A stretch of 64,000 nucleotides of DNA from the NCBI RefSeq assembly GCF_003865135.1, contig NZ_BHZC01000001.1:8866001-8930000 (forward strand), written 5' to 3'. Source of the DNA: Streptomyces chrestomyceticus JCM 4735. GTDB lineage: Bacteria; Actinomycetota; Actinomycetes; Streptomycetales; Streptomycetaceae. The first letter of the stretch is position 1; each line of letters starts with the position of its first letter. Position numbers and translations under genes: made by a program. Of this stretch, positions 50,227-58,854 are shown piece by piece. Under the pieces are notes generated by a model. The model was not told the origin of the DNA and searched no databases. It saw only the letters and a program-made list of their open reading frames with translations.

Positions 50227-50385
50227 ATGACCGCTGCCCGCCTGCCCGCCGGCCCACCGATCTACGAGAGCCTCATCGAGGAGCACGGCGACGTACTGGC
50301 GCAGGTGCGCCAGTTGGCCAAGGAGACGGAGCGCGAGGCCGACGAACTCCTGGACTGGAGCGAGCTCCGCGCGGGCCGGGACTGA
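50227..50385 (+). CDS. Small hypothetical protein, 52 residues
   Basis: ATG 50227 to TGA 50383-50385, preceded by GAGGA about 9 nt away. The protein starts MTAARLPAGPPIYESLIEEH and continues as one amphipathic helix rich in Glu/Gln/Arg (VRQLAKETEREADELLDW). Third-position GC bias is strong, unlike the random frames around it, which supports a real gene. It may pair with the similarly small leftward gene at 50426. No known family. Confidence 0.55.
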   Translation: MTAARLPAGPPIYESLIEEHGDVLAQVRQLAKETEREADELLDWSELRAGRD

Positions 50386-50425
50386 CCGCCGGCCGGTGAA
50401 CGGCCCGCCTCCGGCGCGGCTCCGC

Positions 50426-50761
50426 TCAGGCCCTGCCGCTCTCGCGCGGCGGCGCCGGCCGGGGCAGCAGACGGCGGCTCAGTTGGTCGAGTGCTTCCAC
50501 GGTCGCCAGGCTGGTCTGCACCTGGTGCAGGGACTGGGCGAGACAGGTGTGGGCGCCCGCGACCGTGTCGTGCGCGTGGTCCCGGATCTGGCCGATCAGG
50601 TTCTCCAGCATGTCCAGCGCCGCGAAGAGATCGGCGAGCGCGGACCGGTTCGCCTCGGTCAGCCGCAGCGTGTACGGGTCCGGGTACCGGCTCGTGTCAG
50701 ACAGCGGGGGGCGTCCGTTCCAGCGCGGCGTCACGGTCGGCTCCTGCGGCGTGCTCGGCAT
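50426..50761 (-). CDS. Small hypothetical helical protein
   Basis: 111 residues. A Pro-rich N-terminus is followed by DPYTLRLTEANRSALADLFA and two long helices (LDMLENLIGQIRDHAHDTVA, LAQSLHQVQTSLATVEALDQ). GAGGA is 7 nt before ATG 50761. No signal peptide, no motif that I recognise. It is divergent from the GAF/Fis regulator and could be one of its targets. Confidence 0.65.
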   Translation of the reverse strand: MPSTPQEPTVTPRWNGRPPLSDTSRYPDPYTLRLTEANRSALADLFAALDMLENLIGQIRDHAHDTVAGAHTCLAQSLHQVQTSLATVEALDQLSRRLLPRPAPPRESGRA

Positions 50762-51073
50762 GGGCGGTCCTCGGGTGTCTGTCGGGGTACGGCCGGGGCT
50801 GCCGCGGCCACCCCGGTCGGCCCGGCCGTTCGCGCCGGGCCGGTGCCGGGGCCGCGCGCCGGGCGTAGCGTGCCCGCCCTCGTACGGCGCTCGGAGTCGG
50901 GTGGCCGCACGGGGAATTACAGCACGCCGCCGGTGGCGCGGACTGTCTCACTCTGAGACGGTGCGGCGGCAACGCCCCTGATCCCGGCGGGCTTTCCGGC
51001 CGGGGAGGGGAAGCCCCGTACACGGTGGTGCGAACGAGCCCGCTCGCGGGGATCGCGGTTCGGCCCCCGGGGC
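50762..51073. other. 312-bp divergent region with a palindromic operator candidate
   Basis: Separates the helical hypothetical gene from the GAF/Fis regulator. Besides the GTCTCA-TGAGAC palindrome it shows only GC-rich sequence without coding bias. Promoter boxes could not be assigned. Confidence 0.45.
50945..50959. promoter_or_regulatory. GTCTCA-CTC-TGAGAC palindrome, candidate binding site of the GAF/Fis regulator
   Basis: Perfect 6-bp arms with a 3-bp centre, 115 bp before the regulator gene and in the gap it shares with a divergent gene. TGTCTCA-type dyads are typical upstream sites of AcoR-like Fis-HTH activators, so autoregulation is likely. Confidence 0.5.
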
Positions 51074-53041
51074 ATGTCTGCAACCATGGATTTCCGGCAG
51101 TTCCCCGAACAGGCGGCCATGCGGGCACGCGAGCGGATGCTCAGCGGCGCCTTGGAGACATCGACGGCGGCGCGCGGCCCGGACGGGCGCGGCCCGGCCG
51201 GCCCCGCCACCGCCGCCGGTTCCCCCGCCCCGGCCACTCCCGGTGTGCCGTACCCCCGGGTCCGGGAAGCGGTCCTCACCTCCTGGAGACGCTGCCGTCT
51301 GCACGCGGTGGACGCCGACCGACTGCACGTCCCGCACGTGGAGCAGCACATCGACTGGGACAGTCGCTTCCTGACCGCGGCCGCGCCGGTCCTCGACCGC
51401 GTCGAGCAGCTCCTCGCCGACTGCACGGCCGGCGTGGTCCTCGCGGACTCCGAGGCCCGGATCCTGTCCCGCCGGGGCGGTGACACGGCGGTCGTGCGCC
51501 TGATGGACCGGGTGCACCTCGTCCCCGGCTTCAGTTACGCGGAGGAGGCCGTCGGCACCAACGGGGTCGGCACCGCGCTCGCCGAACGGCGTCTGAGCAC
51601 CGTCTTCGGCGCCGAGCACTTCGCCGGGCCGCTGCAGCGCGCCGCGTGCGCCGGCATCCCCGTACGCAATCCGCTCACCGGACGGCAGGAAGGCGTCGTC
51701 AACCTGACGTGCCTGCGGCAGGACGCCTCCCCGCTGATGGCCGCGGTGGTACGGCAGGCCGCCGCCGACATCGAGGAGCGGCTGCTGGACCGGTACTCCG
51801 GCAAGGAGCGCGCGGCCCTGGACGCGTTCCTTGCCGCGGGCCGGCGCACCAGCGGCCCGGTGCTCCTGGTGACGCCCACCCTGCGGACCGCCAACAGCGA
51901 GGCGGTACGCCTCCTGGAGCCGCAGGACCTGCGCCAGGCGGGCGCGCTCGCCGCCGACCTGCTGGCCGTACCGGCGGGCAGCCGCAGGCAGCGCGTCGAC
52001 GTGACGCTGCGCCTGGCTTCGGGCGCCGACGTACGGGTCCGCTGCACCCTGGTCGGCCCGCCCGGCCAACCGATCGGCTGTGTCGTCGGTATGACGACGC
52101 CGGAGGGCCGGGAGGCTCCCGACACGCCGGACCGGACACCCGGCACCTGCACCGGGACGCCGCCGCCTCCGCCGCTCCCGGCACTCCTGCCGGGCCTGGC
52201 CGGACGCTCGCCGTCCTGGCGCTCGGCGAGCCGCGACGTCGCCTCCGCCTGCCGGCAGCGGCTGCCGACCCGTGTGGTGGGCGAGGCCGGGGTGGGCAAG
52301 CTGGCCCTGGTGCGCGCCGCCCACCACTGGGTACGGCCCCGGAACCGGCTGCACGTCCTCGACCTGACGTCCCATCAGGACACCACCGACCTCCTGGCCC
52401 GCGCCGAAGAGGCATTACGGGACGAGGACGGCACGGTGGTGCTCCAGCATCTGGAAGCGGCGAACCGGGATCTGATGTCCTGTCTGGAGACGCTGCTCGC
52501 CGAGGCGCGGCACAACCCTGGCACCGGCCCGTGGGTCGCCGGCCTGTACACGGTCCCCGGGCAGGGGCCCGCCCCGACAGGTGCCGCGCCCCCGGCCCTG
52601 GACAGCGCCGTCTTCCCGTGCACGGTCGCGGTGGCACCGCTGCGCTACCGTCCCGAGGACATCCGCGACCTCGTCCCCGCGCTGCTGGCCCGGCACGGCC
52701 GCGGCGGCACCGTCTCCTGCACCCCGGCGGCGATGCAGGTTCTCACCCGCTGCGACTGGCCGGGCAACGTACGGCACTTGAGCCGGGTGCTCCAGCAGGC
52801 GGCGCGCGGACGACGGCAGGCCGACCTGCAACCGCACGACCTCGCGCCGGAGTGCCACAGCTCCTGCCGCCGCACCCTCACCCCCTGGGAGGCCGCCGAA
52901 CGCGACGCGATCGTCCGGGCGTTGCACGACGCCGCGGGCAACCGCGACGCGGCGGCCCGTCAACTGGGCATCTCCCGGGCCACCATCTACCGCAAGATCC
53001 GCCTCTACGGTGTCACCGTGGCACCCGCGCGAGCCCGGTGA
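51074..53041 (+). CDS. GAF-AAA-Fis regulator (AcoR-like) with degenerate AAA domain and a TTA codon
   Basis: 655 residues. N-terminal helices (YPRVREAVLTSWRRCR) and a GAF-like sensor at ~105-250 (GFSYAEEAVGTNGVGTALAE). The AAA part at ~375-580 keeps GEAGVGK and YRPEDIRDLVPALLARH but has no GAFTGA loop, so it cannot engage sigma-54, which streptomycetes lack. The C-terminal Fis HTH is at ~610-648 (AAGNRDAAARQLGISRATIY). A Leu codon TTA at 52415-52417 (residue 448) makes translation depend on the bldA tRNA in Streptomyces, tying it to development. Start ATG 51074; ATG 51086 is also possible since neither has a good ribosome binding site. Probably controls itself and the small divergent gene. 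Confidence 0.85.
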   Translation: MSATMDFRQFPEQAAMRARERMLSGALETSTAARGPDGRGPAGPATAAGSPAPATPGVPYPRVREAVLTSWRRCRLHAVDADRLHVPHVEQHIDWDSRFLTAAAPVLDRVEQLLADCTAGVVLADSEARILSRRGGDTAVVRLMDRVHLVPGFSYAEEAVGTNGVGTALAERRLSTVFGAEHFAGPLQRAACAGIPVRNPLTGRQEGVVNLTCLRQDASPLMAAVVRQAAADIEERLLDRYSGKERAALDAFLAAGRRTSGPVLLVTPTLRTANSEAVRLLEPQDLRQAGALAADLLAVPAGSRRQRVDVTLRLASGADVRVRCTLVGPPGQPIGCVVGMTTPEGREAPDTPDRTPGTCTGTPPPPPLPALLPGLAGRSPSWRSASRDVASACRQRLPTRVVGEAGVGKLALVRAAHHWVRPRNRLHVLDLTSHQDTTDLLARAEEALRDEDGTVVLQHLEAANRDLMSCLETLLAEARHNPGTGPWVAGLYTVPGQGPAPTGAAPPALDSAVFPCTVAVAPLRYRPEDIRDLVPALLARHGRGGTVSCTPAAMQVLTRCDWPGNVRHLSRVLQQAARGRRQADLQPHDLAPECHSSCRRTLTPWEAAERDAIVRALHDAAGNRDAAARQLGISRATIYRKIRLYGVTVAPARAR

Positions 53042-53064
53042 GGCGCACGGCTGCGGACTCCGCC

Positions 53065-53082
53065 CCGCCCGGCTCCGGGCGG
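53065..53082. terminator. Hairpin between convergent genes
   Basis: CCGCCCGG / CCGGGCGG, 8-bp arms with a minimal 2-nt centre, in the 70-bp gap between the GAF/Fis gene and the ATP-grasp gene that read toward each other. No U-tract. Confidence 0.4.
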
Positions 53083-53111
53083 CCGCCCCGCACGGCTGAC
53101 GGGCGTACGGA

Positions 53112-54767
53112 TCACCCGGTGCCCGGCGTCCCCAGGGCGTCCAGCAGGGCGACGAACCGGCGGAACTGCCCGTGCGCCGCCTCGGCCGTACGGTCGACAG
53201 TGACGGCACCGAGCTTCCCGAAGGCGGGCAGCGCGCCCAGCATGTGCAGGATGACGCCCCGGCGGTCCGCGTGCCGGTAGAGCAGTCCTGCGCGGGAGGC
53301 GGCGTCGAGGACCCGCTCCGGGGTGAGCGAGCGGTAGGAGTCCCGGTGCAGGCGGTCGGAGGCGACGTAACAGCACGGTTCCCCCTCCGGGGTCAGGAAC
53401 TCCCCGGTCCGGGGGTCGTGGCTGCCGCCGGTCGCGCCGTGCAGGAACATCAGGGGCGCCGTGCCGCCGCCCATCCGCAGATTGATCTCCACGGCGTACT
53501 GCCGGAAACCGGACGTCCCGCGCACCGAGACGAAGTCGACGCTGGCGATACCGACCATCCCCGCGGCGGCGAGGGCACGGCCCGCCCGGTGGGCCGACTC
53601 CCGCAGCGCCGGACGGTACTCCGCCCGGGCGGGGGAGGAGCAGCCGGTGTACGTCTGGCGCAGGGCGGCGTCGAAGAGCTGGTCCTGGGTGGAGATCACC
53701 CGCACGTCGCCCGAGGGGGACACGTGCACCTGGACGGACGGGGAGGCGACCTCGGCCCCGGCCAGGAACTCTTCGACGACCCCGCCCATGACGTCCAGTT
53801 TCCCGGCATAGCCGGCCCAGTCGTCGGGCGGCGTGGCGAACTCGATACGGTCCGGCAGCACGCGCCGGATCCAGCGCCCGGCACCACTGCCCCGGGGCGC
53901 CCCGTGAAAGGCGAACATCGCGTTGCCGCCGGCGCCGAAACCGTCATTCAGTTTGATCATGGCGCGGTCCACGTCGGGATGTGCCGCCCGCAGCTCGGCG
54001 AGCGCGGCGACCAGGTCGTCCCGGTCCCGTACCCCCTCGACACCGCGGGGCACGGGCACGCCGGCGGACTTGAACAGGGCACGCGCGCCGCTCTTGGTCC
54101 CCAGGTGCGACAGGCCCGGGTCGCACGCGTACAGCGGCACGCCGAGCCGTACGGCCAGCGACCGCTCGTACGGCGACCCGTTGAAGGCGAGCAGACAGGC
54201 GTCCTCCGGCTCGCGCACCAGGCTTTTGATGCGCTCCAGCAGGTCCGGGCGCCGGAGAAGCTTCTGGGTGAGCGGGGCGGGGCGGTCGTCCCCGCAGTCC
54301 AGCAGGACGAGCCGGCGCCGGGCGTCCGGGACGGACAGCGAACGGACCAGGCCGAGAGCGTAGGCGACCAGCGGTTCGGGCAGCGGCAGGCTGGTGACGT
54401 ACACGAGACGGCGGCGCGGGTCGCGGAGCAGGTGCAGAAAGGCGAGGAGACGTTCCTCGTAGTGGAGGATCCCGGGGATCTTGTCCATCCCGGCCTGGTC
54501 GAGCGTGAAGCTCGGCACGACCACGACGACCCCGGGCGGCCCGTCGCTCCCACCCACCCCGTCACTCCCGAACGGACCGCGCAGCCGCTCCCGCAGTTCC
54601 CGGAACGCGGCCGCCTCGTCCGCCGGCCGCACGCCGTCGTCCGCCGCACCCAGTGCCACGATGGCGCCCTCCAGCCGTCTCGACGCGCTGACCGTCAGCC
54701 ACAGCATGGCAAACGGCCGACGGCGCGGGGCGGACGCGGACGGAGCGGGCGAGCCCGCGCCGGCCAC
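53112..54767 (-). CDS. ATP-grasp peptide ligase-like protein (PGM1-related)
   Basis: 551 residues. The order of motifs (PSFTLDQAGMDKIPGILHYE near the N-terminus, then GTKSGARALFKSAGVPVPRG, MIKLNDGFGAGGNAMF for the ATP-grasp Lys/Gly loop, EFLAGAEVASPSVQVHVS, and metal-binding EINLRMGGGTAP) fits the ATP-grasp ligases related to pheganomycin PGM1, which join an amino acid-like unit to a peptide. GTG 54767 has GAGGG 6 nt upstream and begins 13 bp after the ANTAR-GAF gene, so the two are coupled. No precursor peptide gene was found nearby. Function in peptide or amide bond formation is inferred from the family. Confidence 0.75.
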   Translation of the reverse strand: MAGAGSPAPSASAPRRRPFAMLWLTVSASRRLEGAIVALGAADDGVRPADEAAAFRELRERLRGPFGSDGVGGSDGPPGVVVVVPSFTLDQAGMDKIPGILHYEERLLAFLHLLRDPRRRLVYVTSLPLPEPLVAYALGLVRSLSVPDARRRLVLLDCGDDRPAPLTQKLLRRPDLLERIKSLVREPEDACLLAFNGSPYERSLAVRLGVPLYACDPGLSHLGTKSGARALFKSAGVPVPRGVEGVRDRDDLVAALAELRAAHPDVDRAMIKLNDGFGAGGNAMFAFHGAPRGSGAGRWIRRVLPDRIEFATPPDDWAGYAGKLDVMGGVVEEFLAGAEVASPSVQVHVSPSGDVRVISTQDQLFDAALRQTYTGCSSPARAEYRPALRESAHRAGRALAAAGMVGIASVDFVSVRGTSGFRQYAVEINLRMGGGTAPLMFLHGATGGSHDPRTGEFLTPEGEPCCYVASDRLHRDSYRSLTPERVLDAASRAGLLYRHADRRGVILHMLGALPAFGKLGAVTVDRTAEAAHGQFRRFVALLDALGTPGTG

Positions 54768-54780
54768 CCGGGACCCTCTA

Positions 54781-55692
54781 TTACTCCTTGTGCCGCCGGC
54801 CCGGCCCGGACCGCAGGTCCCTGCCGCGCCGGTGCAGGTCTTCCAGGGCGTTCAGCAGGATCGTCTGCTGGTGCCACTCCAGCCACCGGCCCGCCTGCGC
54901 GGCCATCCCGTCCATGGCGGTGGCCTGCACCCGTGTGAGGTCTCGTCGCGGCTGCGGGAGGTGCAGGGAGAACACTCCGACGGCACGGCCGGCGGGCGAG
55001 AGCATCGGCACGCTGTGTGTGGTGCGGCTGCCGACCGCCAGGATCATCTCGCGGGCCGGTTCGCTGACCGCCGGATCGGTGGCGACGTCCGAGACGACGC
55101 GGACCCGGCGCCGGGCGGCGAGGGAGCAGGACGTGCCCTCCTCGACCACGGCGAAGAAGTCGAGGAACTCCTCGCTGAGCCCACGGTGGTGCTCCATCTG
55201 GAGACCGACCGCGGGCTCCATCGTCTGCAGATCACCCATGGGCGCCTCGGTGAACGCCAGCGCCTGGTGCAGCACCTGCTTCAGGACGGTGCTGCGGTTG
55301 ACCTTGTCCGGCCGGTGACCGGGCAGGAACTTCAGCGGGGGAGGCGTCCGGCCGGACCGGCCGGGAAACCACAGGCCCCGCTCGTCGTCGGGGCGGGGGA
55401 CGGAGACCACGGCGGACGCGAGGTTGCGCAGTTTCAGGTTGTGCTGCTGCGAACAGCGCTTCATCAGCTCGAACGCGGCCTCCGCGTCCGGCAGCCGGTA
55501 GCGCTCCTGGAGCAGGCCCTGGGCGTGGGAGATCAGCGGATGCGCGCGCAATTTGCCCCGCAGGTCCCGTACTTCCCGGCGGAGCCGGTCGATCTCCCGC
55601 GACTCACCGTTCTGCGTACCGTCGGCGTCCGTCGGTACGGCGGCCGGGTCGGGGCCGTGCGCCGCTGACGGTGGATCCACTGGTTCTTGCAT
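54781..55692 (-). CDS. ANTAR-GAF domain regulator
   Basis: 303 residues from ATG 55692 (GGGAGAG upstream). An N-terminal coiled coil leads into an ANTAR RNA-binding domain (~45-105: LRGKLRAHPLISHAQGLLQE, RYRLPDAEAAFELMKR). A GAF domain follows at ~150-285 (GLQMEHHRGLSEEFLDFF, GVFSLHLPQPR). ANTAR proteins normally bind twin hairpins in RNA to stop early termination. The order is reversed compared with most GAF-ANTAR proteins, as in several Streptomyces relatives. Co-transcribed with the ATP-grasp ligase gene. No twin-hairpin target was identified here. Confidence 0.8.
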   Translation of the reverse strand: MQEPVDPPSAAHGPDPAAVPTDADGTQNGESREIDRLRREVRDLRGKLRAHPLISHAQGLLQERYRLPDAEAAFELMKRCSQQHNLKLRNLASAVVSVPRPDDERGLWFPGRSGRTPPPLKFLPGHRPDKVNRSTVLKQVLHQALAFTEAPMGDLQTMEPAVGLQMEHHRGLSEEFLDFFAVVEEGTSCSLAARRRVRVVSDVATDPAVSEPAREMILAVGSRTTHSVPMLSPAGRAVGVFSLHLPQPRRDLTRVQATAMDGMAAQAGRWLEWHQQTILLNALEDLHRRGRDLRSGPGRRHKE

Positions 55693-55863
55693 GGCGACAC
55701 TCTCCCTGATAGGGCCGTTCCCAGGGCGCCGCGAGCAGTCAGCGGCCGGCTGCTCGGGCGGCACCTCGACCTCTGTGAACCTAACCCATCCACCGGTGGC
55801 GGCCTGCGGGAAGCGGACATTCCGGGCGCCTTGTGGCAGGGCTCACTCAGGGTGCGACGGGCT

Positions 55864-58659
55864 TCAGTCGACCAGTTCGCCGGACGCCATCAGCCGCGTC
55901 AGCTCGGTCCGGGAGCGGACGCCCAGTTTCCGGTAGACGCGGGTGAGGTGCGCCTCGACCGTCTTGCGGGAGACGAAGAGGGAGACCGCCGCCTCGGTGT
56001 TGTTCAGGCCGCGGGCCACCGCGCGGGCCACCTGGAACTCCTGGGGCGTCAGCAGCTCCCACACGCCGTCCGGCGCGGCCGGTGCCGTCGGCGGGGCGCC
56101 GGTGGCCGCCAGCTCCCCGGCGGCCCGCCGCGCCCACGGCACCGCGCCCAGGCTCTCGAAGCGCGCCAGCGCCGAGGCGAGCGGGGCCCGGGCGGCGGCG
56201 GGGTGGCGGTAGCGGCGCAGCAGTTCCGCCTCGCACAGCAGCGTACGGGCCTGCTCGAACGGCTCCCGGATGCGCTCGTGCGCCGCGAGCGCGGCGGCGA
56301 ACGCGGTCCGCGCGGCCTCGTACGACGCGGCCAGCAGGCCCCGGCAGCGGGCGGCGGCGGCCTCCGCGGCCGCCAGCCCGGTGGCCCGCGCCCGCTCCTC
56401 CAGCCAGTCCGCGACCTCCCCGGCGCGGGCGGTGTTGCCCGTCCGCAATTGCGCCTCGACGAGATCGGCGGCGCACGGCACGACCAACGGGTTGCCCACC
56501 CCCTGCGCCGTGACCAGCGCGAAGCTCTGCTCCAGTTGGTCGGCGGCGGCGCAGTGGTCACCCTGGGCGAGGGCGGCCAGCCCCAGCGCGGCGGTCAGAT
56601 GCCGCTCCAGGCAGCCGATGCCGTACCCGCCGATCTCCCGCCGGGCCCGGCCGACCTGCTCCTCGCACCGCACCCGGTCGCCGCGCAGCGCGTCCAGCCG
56701 GGCCAGACAGGCCAGGCTGTAGCCGACGCAGGAGATCTGGCCCAGCTCCTCCGACCAGTGCAGGGCCTCGGTGGCGTCGCCGTACCCGGCGTTCCAGTGG
56801 CCGACCCGGGCCTCCAGATCGCTGCGTACGGCCAGGGTGAACGGCAGGACGCCGGGCGCGCTGTGCCGGCGGGCCGACTCCACGGCGGAGTTGAGCAGCC
56901 GGCGGCTGCGGTCCCGGTCCTCGACCCAGTTCCACGCCTGCCCGGCCAGCGCGTACAACTGCTGGTTGCGTACGGGGTCGCCGGTGCAGTGCCCGTCGGC
57001 GGCGCCCAGCATGGCCACGCCCCGGCCGATCTGCCCGGAGACCGCCAGCGCCGAACCGAGCAGGGCCATGCTCAGCCAGCGGTCCGGCCCCGACTCGGAG
57101 GCCAGGCGGAACGAATCCTCGGCGGTCCGCACGGCGGCGGCCACCCGGCCGTCCATGCTGGCGGGCACCACCGCCTCGGCGAGCAGGACGCATGCCCGTA
57201 CGGCATCGGTGCGGCGGATGGCGCGCGCGGCCTCGGCGAGGAGTTCGTAGGCGCGCGCGGGCTCGCCGTTCCAGGTGTGGATACGCCCCAGCAGCAGCTC
57301 GATGTCGGCGCGTACGAAGGGCTCCGTCGTCGTACGCAGCGCTTCCTCGCACCACTGGGAACTGGACGCCGAGCCGCCCAGGAAGGCGTCGGACGCGGCG
57401 CGGTGCAGCAGGTCCGCGCGCGCCACGCGGTCCTCGGTCAGCTCCGCGGCCCGCCGCCAGGCCAGCGCGGACTCCTCGAACGCGCTGCGTCTGCGGGCCT
57501 CTTCCGCCGCCTCCGCCAGGGCGGCGGCGGCCGGTGCGTCCGGGCCGGTGGCGGCCGCCGCCCGGTACCACGCGTGCAGCGGACCGCGGCTGACCTGCGC
57601 GAGGGCGCCGAACGCGGCGAGCCGGTGGGCCAGCGGCGCCCGTCCGAGCACCAGCGGGCGCAGGACGGGATGCCGGAAGTCCAGCCCGTCACCGGTCGAC
57701 GTCACCAGGCCGTCCTCCTCGGCCGGGCACAGGGCCGACAGCGACAGACCGAGCACCCCGAGCGCCTCGCACAGCCCGGCCAGCGCGGTCGACCGGTGCG
57801 CGGCCAGTACGGTGAGGGCCTGCCGGGTGGCCTCGGGAAGCGCGTTGATCCGCGCCGACCAGGCACGCTCCAGGTGCCGCCCCAGGGACGGCGGGTTCTG
57901 CATCGGCTCCTCGCCGCGCGCCTGCTCCGGGGTGAGGGAGCGGGCGGCCTCCAGCAGGGCCAGCGGATTGCCGCCACTGATCTTCACCAGGTCCGCCTCC
58001 ACCGTCGGCGCCGTCACCACGCCCGACCGTCGCAGCAACTGCCCGCACTCGTTCCGCGACAGCCCGGTGACCTCGACGGACGGCAGGCTGTGCGGCGCGC
58101 CCGGCTCGCCGGGCTCCTCGCGCGAGGTGAACGCGAGCGCCACCCGCTCGCCCGCCACCCGCCGCGCGACGAACAGCAGCACCCGCTGGGAGGACGGGTC
58201 GACCCACTGCAGATCGTCCACGAGCACCGCCACCGGCTTCTTCTCGCCGAGCGCGGCCAGCACGTTCAGCGCGCCCATGCAGGCCGCGTACGGATTGGCC
58301 AGCGGCTCTCCCGACAGGGCGAGGCAGGACTCCAGCGCCGCGCGCTGCACCCCGGGGAGTTCCCTGAATTCCGCACCGAACGGGAGCAACAGGTCGGCCA
58401 GCGCCGCGAACGGCAGGACCGTCTCCGACTCGATGCCCCGCGCCCACAGGGCGGCCTCCCCGGCCTGCTCGGCGGCGTACTCCAGCAGTGCCGTCTTGCC
58501 CACCCCGGGCTCACCCCACAACAGCAGCGCCGCGCCCCCGTCCGCCCCGGCGGCCAGGAGATCGTCGATCAGACGGCGTTCGCGCCCGCGGCCCACCAGG
58601 CCCGGCCCCGCCGGGCGGGAGAGCGGGGACCAGCCGGAAGTCCGTCGCCTGCCGTCCAT
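55864..58659 (-). CDS. Large LuxR-family (LAL) ATP-binding regulator
   Basis: 931 residues, normal for LAL activators. N-terminal ATPase: LVGRGRERRLIDDLL, P-loop GEPGVGKTALL (~50), Walker B VAVLVDDLQWVDPSS. The middle is helical repeat (TPR/MalT-like). The C-terminal HTH is at ~865-925: LTPQEFQVARAVARGLNNTE, then VSRKTVEAHLTRVYRKLGVR. Start ATG 58659 follows a G-rich ribosome binding site. In Streptomyces such proteins are often pathway-specific activators. No cluster is directly adjacent on this side except the ligase/ANTAR pair, which starts 171 bp downstream in the same direction. Confidence 0.9.
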   Translation of the reverse strand: MDGRRRTSGWSPLSRPAGPGLVGRGRERRLIDDLLAAGADGGAALLLWGEPGVGKTALLEYAAEQAGEAALWARGIESETVLPFAALADLLLPFGAEFRELPGVQRAALESCLALSGEPLANPYAACMGALNVLAALGEKKPVAVLVDDLQWVDPSSQRVLLFVARRVAGERVALAFTSREEPGEPGAPHSLPSVEVTGLSRNECGQLLRRSGVVTAPTVEADLVKISGGNPLALLEAARSLTPEQARGEEPMQNPPSLGRHLERAWSARINALPEATRQALTVLAAHRSTALAGLCEALGVLGLSLSALCPAEEDGLVTSTGDGLDFRHPVLRPLVLGRAPLAHRLAAFGALAQVSRGPLHAWYRAAAATGPDAPAAAALAEAAEEARRRSAFEESALAWRRAAELTEDRVARADLLHRAASDAFLGGSASSSQWCEEALRTTTEPFVRADIELLLGRIHTWNGEPARAYELLAEAARAIRRTDAVRACVLLAEAVVPASMDGRVAAAVRTAEDSFRLASESGPDRWLSMALLGSALAVSGQIGRGVAMLGAADGHCTGDPVRNQQLYALAGQAWNWVEDRDRSRRLLNSAVESARRHSAPGVLPFTLAVRSDLEARVGHWNAGYGDATEALHWSEELGQISCVGYSLACLARLDALRGDRVRCEEQVGRARREIGGYGIGCLERHLTAALGLAALAQGDHCAAADQLEQSFALVTAQGVGNPLVVPCAADLVEAQLRTGNTARAGEVADWLEERARATGLAAAEAAAARCRGLLAASYEAARTAFAAALAAHERIREPFEQARTLLCEAELLRRYRHPAAARAPLASALARFESLGAVPWARRAAGELAATGAPPTAPAAPDGVWELLTPQEFQVARAVARGLNNTEAAVSLFVSRKTVEAHLTRVYRKLGVRSRTELTRLMASGELVD

Positions 58660-58854
58660 GTCGCCCCCCGGGCGCTCGCAGGTGCCCTGTGCGGCCCGTA
58701 CTCCGGCCCCGGGACCATCATGCCTTCCGGGGGAGCGCCCCTGAAGGGCCTCGCACATTCTGCGGGCACATGTGGGGACCTCCCCGAAGCGCCGGAGCCG
58801 CACGAGGAGTTGAGTGGCAGCACGCGCGGACACGGAGAACACGGGGGGCGCGTC

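Noticed and set aside
51074..53041. Calling the GAF/Fis protein a sigma-54 activator
   Set aside because: The GAFTGA loop is missing and streptomycetes have no sigma-54.
55780..55800. GGGTTAGG on the minus strand as a SigB-type promoter of the ANTAR-GAF gene
   Set aside because: No matching upstream box at the proper distance.
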